The notes below the pieces were generated by a model, which made no database searches, was not told the DNA's origin, and saw only the letters and a list, made by a program, of their open reading frames with translations. The position numbers and the translations under genes are program-made. 19,645 nt of DNA from Neolentinus lepideus HHB14362 ss-1 (Eukaryota > Basidiomycota > Agaricomycetes > Gloeophyllales > Gloeophyllaceae): positions 1-19,645 of the forward strand of contig KV425718.1 of assembly GCA_001632425.1 (NCBI GenBank), given 5' to 3'. Shown piece by piece: positions 11,169-19,414 of the stretch; within the stretch, counting starts at the first letter, position 1; each line of letters begins with the position of its first letter.

Positions 11169-11178
11169 GTGCATATCA

Positions 11179-11182
11179 CTGA
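11179..11182 (+). repeat. Target-site repeat CTGA, right
   Basis: Directly follows GCATATCA at 11171-11178 and pairs with CTGA at 7208-7211. Confidence 0.5.
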
Positions 11183-11969
11183 ATGGTTTGGAATATAGTG
11201 TAAGTTTGAGAGGGGTTTTTGTTATATAGTCAGTAACATAAGCCACTACAGCCTTTAGTGCAGTACCAGATAGTAAGCTAGTCACATCTGAGTTTGATCT
11301 GAGTAAGTATGTTAAGACTGGTGTGAATGTATTTAATCGACTCTCTAGTTTCTTGAGAGTTATGGACCCATCTGTTTCATCAACAGTAGTCTTTTCTACA
11401 ATTGGTCATGGGAAATGAGCTTTGCATATGCCATTTACTAAACAGTGATCTCCACAACTATGTACATTAGATTTCAGTAATAAATCATTAACTATTCCCC
11501 TGAATTGACTCCACCATGCTTTACTACTCTGACAGATTTGACACTCAGGATCTGGAGAGTGCTCACATGGTACAGGGGGTGCCATAGGTAAGGTTTGAGT
11601 TGGATCTTTATACTTTGGATCACTTTCTGCATATTTAACATCACTCTGGACATCTAGCATGTCTTTATCTAAGAATTCACCCTGATGTACACTTTCTAGA
11701 TATTCTATCATTTTCTTCTGAAATTCAGAATGACTATCCATCATCCGGTTACGTATTTCTTGAGGACTCATAGAACTTGTGATCCAAAGAAGCAAATGAA
11801 GGTGTAATGTAAGTCTGCCTTGTTGTTTGACTGTCCCATAATATGCTGAAGTCTTGCCATATAGACCATCATATGGGGAATCTACACCCAATACATGTTT
11901 GATAAATAGTTTAGCCATCATATCAAAGAATCTAGCACCAGCCACAGGGTTATTTGCAATTTGTCTAGA

Positions 11970-11972
11970 TCA
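11970..11972 (-). other. In-frame TGA in Rep, probable former CGA
   Basis: Reads KDE-stop-SRQIANNPVAGARFF. Arginine (CGA) or tryptophan (TGG) are the one-step ancestors; CGA fits the CpG pattern of the other five stops. Confidence 0.75.
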
Positions 11973-12004
11973 TTCATCTTTTGGTAATAATTCTGGTGTA
12001 AAAT

Positions 12005-12955
12005 TGTCGCGACTACAGCTATCATGACACCGCTGCCCAATATAGCGGCCCCGCCCTTTATCCTTCTTTCAGCAGGATCGCACTAGCATCAGCAGCATAG
12101 CCCGCCACTGGATCATCAAGGAGGTGCACTCGAATGCAAAGTCAAGACACACCTGACTGGCTCCCATCCACAGAGCAGTGCACATGCTAGAGTTGGTCGC
12201 AAGGGGTACTGGTTGAGGATCGCATGCAGGATAGGAGTAAGGCAGTATGACTCATATGGATGTGAGGCTGAGCAGAGGCACGACTCGTGGTAGTAGGTAG
12301 ATAGGATCGGACATAGAGCAGTCACTCTCTTGTATTTAAGACATTACTCTACGGCTTTGTACAACAAGTTATCTTCACCACATCTCTTCAGATTTCAGTC
12401 TCGTGTCAGAGTTTTTCTTCTAAGTCTGTCTTGCAATTCACGTTTAGGTACTCTTGCATACCTCCAACTTCACCCAGAGATAGCAACAGAGTACACCAGC
12501 GTAGTGTCACTGATCGTAAGCAGCACCTTACAAAGTCCCTTCCTCTTAGGCAGCCTCATGTGCTGTAGCGTCATATTAACCAGAGTCTATATATGTCTGA
12601 GTTAGAGATAATGGCCACAAGTAGTGCTCCCCTATAGAGCACCGAAAATCATACAGTGCCGAGCAAGAAGAGTATCATATAGTGCCTACACAGCGCCGTG
12701 CACACAGCACTACATAGCGCTTAGCATCACTTTCCATCCTCGTGCTGCTGCTGAGTAGCGACTAGGTGCCAAACTCCCTTTAGCCCCAACTATACATCTC
12801 ATCCATACCCTCTCTCCCCCTGAACTATTATTACCCTTCATTACCCCAGGCCTCACAGCCATCTGACACCAAGGGCTTTGGTGTTTGCTTTGTGGTTGTG
12901 TCTAGCTTTAGGTCTCATTTCTGTGGGTTTCATCATGTGTCTGTGCATATCACCA
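12005..12955 (-). repeat. X-right: 951-bp block inside the Helitron
   Basis: The inverted mate of 7986-8936. On the minus strand it begins exactly after the Helitron residues VHG (GGTGATATGCAC) and ends GTCGCGACA just before NFTPELLPKDE, so it replaces the N-terminal part of the Rep module rather than merely interrupting it. The last 30 or so codons of the upstream open frame (to 12853) are X sequence, not Helitron. Confidence 0.93.
12943..12952 (-). repeat. End motif TGATATGCAC at the start of X-right
   Basis: On the minus strand this 10-mer marks where Helitron homology stops and X begins. It is preceded by ATGG, not by a clear target repeat. Confidence 0.7.
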
Positions 12956-14637
12956 TGTACTACAAGAGGACATGGGCCACTTCCAACACCATCCTCTTCA
13001 CCATTGTGATGTAAACTTTTACCAAGTTCTGGATCAGGTATATGATTTGGATGATAACTGACAACAACAGGAGGACTGTTGTCTTTATAGCCTTTCAGGT
13101 TGTCATATGAAATTTTTATGTCATGGTAGTCAATATGGTTTAATTGCAGCCATTCCAAAGCACCTGCAACCTGTTTATGACTGACTAGCAGTGGTGTTCG
13201 TTTAAATTCTGTATCAGTTGGTTGTGTTGGGCCAGTGAAGATAAATGCCAATACATCATCCATTTCACTACGTGGTGGAGGTAAAGTATGGTAGATCTTG
13301 TGAGTGGGATTTGCAAACATTATGGCATTAGCATGCATTTTCATACCTCCTGAAGCAACTCTGACTACACAATGGTTATGACATACCCTGGCAGCTAACA
13401 TTTTCTCAGCTAATGTAAGATTTTTTAATGCAGATGGCACTTTGCCCAGCCACAGTCCATTAGCAAGTGCATGCAATGGAGCTTCCCCCTTATGAAGTGA
13501 GACACTGCACTCTGGGCATACATGTTGACACCCATGAGCCAAGACAGGACCCAGAATACATGTAATTTTATCACTAGATCTACAATGCTCCTTTCTAGTA
13601 ACCATAATACTATTTATAGATATAAGATGCATAAATGATTCATAATCTGACAAGTTGTTCATAACACTTTTTGGATATAAAATACCACAGATTGCACACC
13701 CTGCTTCCTCAATCAACTCTGGACATTGGGACATACTAAATTCATGTATTATATGTTGTAGGTGCTGTTGTGAAGGAGGGCCTGGAGGGAATTTCACTTC
13801 ATCATCATGACCTGTAATATCTGTTTCAGGAACAGGTTGCTGCTTACCCTTTAGTATCCAAAATCTAGTATTATCTTTTTCTGCATTTTTTGCCAGCTTT
13901 TTGAAATAGTCTGATTTTGAGTTAGGAATATAAGGTGATAGCACAGTATAATCTGTAGGACATCTATCACAAACATGCTTTCCTATAGTCTCTTTAATCA
14001 TGGCTGATGGCCACTTTGTTCTCAATGGTATGCTGTGGAAATCAGCTACATTTCTCAATTTTGGTATTGGAAGCTGACAAATCAAAGAAGGCAATGGAAC
14101 TTGGGATATAATCCAGTTTTTGTCTGATTGACAGGTATAGTTAGCATCATCCCACAGACAATAATCAACATAGCAGAAGTGGGTATGAAGATTATCAAAA
14201 TATAATCCAGCATCAGATCCTTCTGGTATCCAGTATGGACGGTTTAATATCTCCTTGATATGATAAGATGCATGCACATTCTGTCTACTTCCTCCTCCAT
14301 GATTGATAGACAGTCCACGTGTTGACACAGACTCAGGTTTGTAATAAATCTGGATATCATGCAAGGTATATTTCAAGTGCTTACAGAATATGAGATAAAC
14401 TTTATTAATTACTGTGCAAATCACCATCAGAAACTGTTCCATATTCAGATGACACAAATTCATGAAGAAAGATCTAACATGTACCAAATGATCATGCTTC
14501 TGCATGCAATGTCTATGCAAAATTAGTTTGACTAAGTTTGCCAAGGTCCTGGGATTTGTCCACTTGCTAATGCAGAATTTCCAATTAATCACAGTACAAT
14601 AATCAGAGTGAAGTTCATTGGTATAGAATGTCAACAT
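12953..14637 (-). pseudogene. Helitron N-terminal module, DUF6570-like
   Basis: An open frame from ATG at 14637 reads 561 Helitron-derived codons and then runs on into X-right to a stop at 12853. The middle holds Cys pairs (CDRC, CAIC, CPEC) that look zinc-binding. The region from CPECSVSLHKGEAPLHALANGLWLG through PTQPTDTEFKRTPLLVSHKQVAGALEWL to PLVVHG matches the DUF6570 domain that precedes Rep in basidiomycete Helitrons. Its function is unknown. It has no internal stop, unlike the rest of the element. In an intact copy it would be joined to Rep; here X-right cuts it off. The true start may lie further upstream: a run of six C next to 14637 joins another open frame (14631-14927). Confidence 0.82.
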
Positions 14638-15045
14638 GGGGGGTAATTAAATGTGAAGGTAACAGGACCTTCATTCAAAATAATACAATTTGAAATGAAT
14701 ATATCCCCAACGGCACCTTCCAAATTAACTACCTCATGCTCAATAAAACAAGAATTCAAATAACCAGATGTCCTATGATTAGTCACAGTAGGTTCGACGT
14801 TGGACATTATATCAGATACTCTGGGATAAGTACTTTCAGGTTGGAATGTGAATAAATACCTATGGATCCAGACATGCCCAAATATGATAAGTAGTACCAT
14901 GATTATGTTGCTAAAATGACATTGCATTCAGTATGTCATATACAAAATAATACCAATTAGTGCCAGAATTGAAAAACATGCCATAAAGTCCACATTCCAA
15001 TTCACAAATATGGTCATAATGTCATACAATTTTGAATACTCCAGA
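14638..15045 (-). other. Helitron 5' leader with a short open frame
   Basis: AT-rich. A 98-codon minus-strand frame (14927-14631) starts with a hydrophobic stretch (NIIMVLLIIFGHVW) and ends in TGA where the DUF6570 frame begins. It could be an earlier exon or a frameshifted N-terminus, but I recognise nothing in it. Confidence 0.35.
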
Positions 15046-15195
15046 AGGAGCCAGGGTAATCCTGATATTTGCTCACAAAGGAGCCAGGCCATGCCTGTTA
15101 TTCTTAGTTGCCCATGACGGAGCCAGGGTAACCCTGAAATTTGCTCACAATGGAGCCAGGCCAAGTCTGATATTTGCTCATGCATGAGCTGGACA
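15046..15195. repeat. Degenerate 33-38-bp GGAGCCAGG minisatellite
   Basis: Four imperfect units begin GGAGCCAGG and most contain TTTGCTCACAA. They lie in the untranslated 5' part of the Helitron. The repeated peptide seen in one minus-strand frame (EQISGLPWL) simply reflects the DNA repeat. Confidence 0.8.
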
Positions 15196-15509
15196 TAATC
15201 CGTGAATATATGAGTGCTAGTCATTGGGAGAGTAACTTGATGCTGCAAACTGGGCAATAGCAACCAGTAGTCGAAGCATACAGAGTCAAAGGACAGTGTG
15301 AGATGTGATGATGAGAATAAGCCACTTTATCAAAACTGTACAGTTTATTGATATGGCTATATATAGAATGCCCATAGATAAGATTAGATGTTAGACCTAG
15401 GGACAACACCTGATTAGGCAGATGTAGCTATCACAGGTAAACATATTTGTTCTTGTTTGTCACTTTATAACCTTTTAAAGTGATACAGCATTCCAATGAA
15501 ACCAACATA
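15196..15509. other. Helitron 5' untranslated DNA
   Basis: AT-rich, with short open frames only. No gene, promoter or repeat recognised. Confidence 0.5.
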
Positions 15510-15770
15510 GCCAATGATTTCAATTCAAACGGACAGCCACTTGAAAATAGCTATTTTAGGAAGCCAATTACATAATCATGAGAAAACACCTCCAGAAACA
15601 AACAGAGCCAACAATTACGATCCAAATGGGGACCCACTTGGAAATTTGCTATTTTAGGAAGATGATTATGTAATCATGAGAAACCACCTCCAGAAACAAA
15701 CAGAGCCAACAATTACAATCCTAATGGGTACCCACTCGAAATTTACTATTTTAGGAAGATGATTACCTTA
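15510..15770. repeat. 97-98-bp tandem repeat (about 2.7 copies)
   Basis: Units start at 15510, 15607 and 15705. Shared words are CTATTTTAGGAAG and CACCTCCAGAAACAAACAG. Units 2 and 3 are closest; unit 1 is more diverged. They lie near the proposed Helitron 5' end and could be subterminal or promoter-associated repeats. Confidence 0.9.
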
Positions 15771-15929
15771 TTTGGTAATAGACCCTTGGTCCACCCCCTC
15801 CCAGCAATCCCTTTGAATTTTTGGGTATTTTTCGGCATTTTATTTGAGCCTATAGTGGTCATTTTGCCACAGCACAGATACATCCTGAAGTTATTTATAA
15901 CCCTACCAGCGCCCGGAAATATATTCATA

Positions 15930-15990
15930 TTTTTCGCAATTTTTCACACTAATTGTTTTTCTAGTTATTAGTGTAGTACTACTATAGTGA
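15930..15990 (-). other. Proposed Helitron 5' terminus
   Basis: On the minus strand, position 15990 begins TCACTATAGTAGTACTACAC, which fits the 5'-TC and TATAGTAGTAC-like start of many Helitrons. It is followed by AT-rich DNA and lies at a composition change. The base before TC is G, not the A expected for insertion between A and T, so the exact point is uncertain. Confidence 0.35.
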
Positions 15991-16374
15991 CTGGAATTAG
16001 TGAATTATTGTATAATGCAATCCGAATATTAACCAAGGCAAAGGCACGGGCCGGAGGACAGACAACAAAAATAGCGATGACGCACTTGGTGTTGGAAAGC
16101 GAGCAAAATCTTCCCTCCATGTACGTCATAAGCTATCAGCCAATCAGAAGCCAGGAACTCCAGACGACGCGGAAAAGTTCGCGCCACAATGGTTCCCACG
16201 GTAAGAAACGCGCTACTGATCTCCCCAACAGAAACAAATCCACAAGGACCTACACAGGGGTCATAAATTGACGAAAATATTTCCATACATCCGGTTATAT
16301 ATGTATATAATATATTTGAAGTCTCTGGAAGAACGGATCTGCTGCAGCAGAGCAGCGTTCCAAACACGAGAAAA
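15991..16374. other. Unassigned flank right of the Helitron
   Basis: No recognised gene. It contains a CCAAT-type box (AGCCAATCAGAA near 16137) and an AT-rich stretch near 16297-16318. Promoter-like words alone do not establish a promoter. Confidence 0.4.
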
Positions 16375-16403
16375 GTTGACTACAAATCAAGTTTGTAGTC
16401 AAC
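16375..16403. repeat. Perfect 12-bp hairpin
   Basis: GTTGACTACAAA (16375-16386), a 5-nt loop, then TTTGTAGTCAAC (16392-16403). ACTACAAA recurs at 16448-16455. It could be two short element ends meeting head to head, or a footprint of an excised element. Confidence 0.9.
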
Positions 16404-17339
16404 ACTATGAGCGGAGATTAAACATCCATTACAAATTTTGAAGTAAGACTACAAAATTAATTCGCACGTATTCTCGGCATGCAGTTCCCACGACTTTCAA
16501 GGTTCGGCTCCCTCGGCTAGGATTTTCCAGGCTAAAAGAACGCCTCCTTCGTAAACTCAGGACACGTAAAAAAAGGGCTGTGATTGGGTGCGGAGATACC
16601 CGGCGAAGACTTCGTCGCTGCGACATCGCGGCACCGCCACAGCGTATCTCCCTTTCCTCAGTCTTCGATTCACGCTTCCTTGCTCTCTCTTCTACTGGAT
16701 TCAGCTCCTCCATAGGACTCCAACTTACTGTCTACCAGCTGGCCAAGTTTTGATACTATAACATGCCGCGGCTCCGAGTCAATACGCTTCTCAGAGTCCG
16801 ATGTCTCTTCGTCTGCTTTCCCAGATGCTTATCCTAGGACGACAGCGTTATGATCGAGAAATGTCGAGCTCTAATCAGCACTCTCGGTGAGATGCGGAGC
16901 ACAGGTCTACGGATTTGGTGTGATAGGCTGTGCAGGTGCTAACCTTGCAACGTTGTTGATGTGCTTCACTGCCTGTGCTTTCTTCAACACCATACTGAGG
17001 ACTCCCTGCGCCGCACTCTTACCGTTCCCTGCTGACCTTCACACCACTGTTTGGATCGTGAGCCCGAGAATATCCATCTGCTAATAGTAGCGTGGATTCA
17101 GGCAATCTGCGGAGCACTAGAGAGGTACGCAATTGCTACTATCACTGGACCGGGAAATATGTACCTTCATGACTGTAACTGTCCTTGACATGACATCTCC
17201 GACCACATCACACAGACGCGTACCGCTCCAGGACCCCCGAAGAGAGGTTGGCCATCACATATCCTTTCAGAAGAGGTTGCATCCCGTAGCGTCAGAGATC
17301 TCGGCGTGTATATCTGCTCAATGAAGCAATGAGACCGAC
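16404..17339. other. Unassigned CpG-containing DNA
   Basis: No gene recognised. A long-range 8-bp stem GGAGATAC/GTATCTCC (16592-16599 and 16644-16651) encloses a GC-rich loop with the inner hairpin CGAAGACTTCG. Short open frames on both strands (for example 16887-17084 plus, rather hydrophobic) lack recognisable domains. Confidence 0.4.
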
Positions 17340-18240
17340 GCGTAAGATTTGCATATCTGATCCGGGTGTCGAGGAGTTGCTGAACACCCTCGTTAACGGA
17401 TGTGAGAACTATGTATGATTTCTAAGATGTATACGCCCGCGTGCGTAACACGTGGCGATCACATCCAACTTCGCAGCTCGATCGCTTCACGGAATCAGAT
17501 CGTTGTACAGCTCGGGCAAGAAATCGTTTTCGAGAAAGTTCGAACCCGTGGACGTCTATGCACGATACTCACAGCTAATGGAATTCGGTGAGGCAATCTA
17601 GGGCGCTAGAATAGCAAGCATTGCCGATGACTACATCGACCGAGCCATTTTCAGCGGGGCTACATATGTGGACTCGTCTTTGGGACTTGTGAACGGATCG
17701 CAGCATACCGTACCATTTTAGCTTATGGTTTAGCGGTCAAATTCTCGAATCCATCCCGCACTATGCTGTCTCACACAGCTGGACAGCCGCGATGGCTGGC
17801 GCTGCCGGTGTTGACACTGCCGTCAACGGTCACCAATGACCCATTCCATTACCTGATGTCTACGTCAATTCTCAAGAACAATTATGCACGTCAATATAGT
17901 TGTCGAGTGTACAAGGGCAGTGCAGAGCTCACATGGCGCAACACGAAAAGCCTGGAACCTCGGGAGAGTGTGGTATACCGATTCCACTGTCTGAGAGCTC
18001 CAGTTTTTAATATCGACTGGACCCGGGCAAGACGGCAGCGCTGAGCAAGTCCGGCTAATCGAAGATGGCGTGGAGTCGGATGAAGACCCATTCACGTATT
18101 TGATGGTATGCAGGCAGATCGAGATAGCTCCGGACATGATTGGGTTCGAAAGGATTTCCGTAGTACGAGGATATCAATGCTTCCATTTTAAAAGCTAAGT
18201 ATGACGAAAGAACTGTAGGGACGAGGTATGGCCACGGCCG
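17340..18240 (+). pseudogene. Possible broken coding sequence, function unknown
   Basis: Short protein-like stretches appear in different plus-strand frames: FEPVDVYARYSQLMEFGEAI, then after a TAG DDYIDRAIFSGATYVDSSLGLVNGSQ (to about 17715), a 93-codon frame at 17763-18044, and IEDGVESDEDPFTYLMVC near 18059-18112. Two segments share the pattern DPF-x-YLM (about 17837 and 18084). Frame changes and stops between them would fit a decayed gene or exons with missed introns. I do not recognise a family, and chance cannot be excluded. Confidence 0.25.
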
Positions 18241-18540
18241 CCTAATAATGTAGATGCTCTCCACTTCGCTGGAGGGCGGGCGATCTACTCGCCAAGACGT
18301 CCCATCGCGAGTGGAAGAAACGAGGCAGACAGCGCCACCTAGCGACGAGCTTCGTGCGGCCCTCTGATTCTGGCATGACGTAATGACGCATGCACACATG
18401 GGGCGCCGAAAACGCGAGGGCAGCGTGGCTAGGCAGACCGAACCGCCGTCGCTCTGGAAGAACTATTGACATATTTGGGTCGCTATTGAGATCTCCCCGG
18501 GAGGTGAGCGCAGGTATGCGCGTATGAGTGACGAAATGTC
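18241..18540. other. Unassigned GC-rich stretch
   Basis: A 122-codon minus-strand frame (18610-18242) is open but has no recognised motif; in GC-rich DNA this length is not persuasive. Confidence 0.35.
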
Positions 18541-18608
18541 TGTAGACAATTGATATTGATGATGAACGGGCCTGTGTAGACAATTGATGTTGACGACGGA
18601 CGGGTGTC
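18541..18608. repeat. 34-bp tandem repeat, two copies
   Basis: Units begin TGTAGACAATTGAT at 18541 and 18575. Most differences are transitions, including two at sites where one copy has CG and the other TG. Confidence 0.85.
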
Positions 18609-19414
18609 ATGAGGGGGACGTTGAAATATCAATATATTCGATAATGACATATGTACATACAAGGAGGCCCATGCAATCGCCGGTGCATTTACTTGCTTAC
18701 ACTGAGCGTTCTAGATTTTATACCGATCCCGGGCGGCGACGGCTGGATATCGCTCGACGTGTACTGTGTTGAGACTGTGTTGAGAATCCAGAGAAAAATC
18801 CCGTCGACTGTGTTGGAGAAGGATACGAAGGAAGATTGCGGGTGCCCTTCGAAGTGGTGTACTAATTAGTGATCGCGGAGCCTCAGTCGGCGGGGGCGGT
18901 AGAGACACCAGAGATTTTCATCCCGAGGTGGCAATAGTGCGGGGAGAAGGGGGTAGTGCACTTCCATCTGTGATACTTTTGACAGACATCAGTGAGCTGA
19001 TGTATCAGCGCACAATTTTTAGCTGGCTGTGTCGTTCCATAACTTGCCGGCAGCGTTTCCACTAACGCCGTCAGCCGGAGGTTATCGGTTAAAATTGAGT
19101 AGGACTAATCTGAGCATAATAATCATGGACTTTGATGATAAGAGAACAGAGGGTACCGGGATTCACTTGCAGACTATATAAACTATTTCACCTTGATCGC
19201 AGCGGTCCTAGGCCGTGGTTGATTCTTAAAAGCTTGAGTTTGCAGAGTATAGCCTTTACGGGACCGACTTGCGTATCCTATGGATTCGAGGGTCTTGATG
19301 GCGGTGCGGTGACTGCGTGAGATGGTCTGACCTTCATGGTAGTACGATATCGTGATCGTGGCGCGAGTGTATATCCGGAATAAACAAGCACACAAATATA
19401 AACAGAAGACGTTT
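18609..19414. other. Unassigned DNA inside the right inverted repeat
   Basis: No gene recognised. A perfect 7-bp hairpin ACATCAG/CTGATGT lies at 18986-19003, and a TATATAAA word near 19176. Short open frames show no domain. Confidence 0.4.

Larger units (their letters stand above)
7212..11178. mobile_element. ~4-kb insert in the Helitron, ends TGATATGC...GCATATCA
   Basis: The insert splits the Helitron frame between LYSKPFS (minus strand, ending near 11179) and DVFD-QSSMIGG (starting near 7207), segments adjacent in intact relatives. It starts with TGATATGC (7212-7219) and ends with its inverse (11171-11178), flanked by CTGA on both sides. Inside are an unassigned 5' part, the 951-bp X-left block, and 2.2 kb with no recognised gene. 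A third TGATATGCAC at 7989-7998 pairs over 10 bp with the right end, so 7989-11178 could itself be a nested 3.2-kb element. No transposase was recognised, so it would be non-autonomous. Confidence 0.6.
11179..12004 (-). pseudogene. Helitron Rep (Helitron_like_N) fragment with HUH and Y2 motifs
   Basis: The C-terminal half of the rolling-circle Rep nuclease, which nicks donor DNA and links to its 5' end. The frame starts NFTPELLPKDE, passes TGA at 11970-11972, continues SRQIANNPVAGARFFDMM and reaches the HUH motif TLHLHLLLW (His codons 11802-11804 and 11796-11798). It then passes a Cys-rich stretch and a second TGA (11406-11408). After that stop the frame carries TLLSGTALKAVVAYVTDYITK; its two tyrosines (codons 11238-11240 and 11226-11228) fit the catalytic Y2 pair. 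It ends at LYSKPFS where the insert begins. Compared with usual Helitrons, some 230 residues are missing upstream, where X-right sits. Confidence 0.88.
3013..15990 (-). mobile_element. Degenerate Helitron with nested inserts
   Basis: A rolling-circle transposon read on the minus strand. In order from its 5' side come repeats (15770-15046), a DUF6570-like module (14637-12953), the 951-bp block X-right, a Rep fragment with HUH and two-tyrosine motifs (12004-11179), a ~4-kb insert, and a Pif1-type helicase joined to a USP-like protease domain (7207-3173). The Helitron parts are AT-rich and CpG-poor, while the inserts and flanks contain CpG. It is dead: six TGA stops, a missing Rep segment and two large interruptions. 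The 5' end is proposed from the TCACTATAGTAGTAC start at 15990; the 3' limit is only a composition boundary and may be off by hundreds of bases. Confidence 0.85.

Noticed and set aside
7212..11178. The 4-kb insert as a GT-AG intron
   Set aside because: GT and AG words exist near the ends, but splicing there does not restore the frame, and the length is far above the 60-67 nt introns seen in this window.
3173..12004. TGA read as an amino acid (recoding or selenocysteine)
   Set aside because: The stops fall at six unrelated places, the reductase gene and other frames behave normally, and CpG decay explains them more simply.
14928..15263. 111-codon minus-strand frame with repeated peptide
   Set aside because: The peptide repeat follows the DNA minisatellite; no homology and no link to the main frame.
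17580..17900. Helicase-like words (GLVNGSQ) suggesting a second Pif1-type gene
   Set aside because: No Walker A, DE or GDxxQLPP motif could be found nearby; one short word is not enough.
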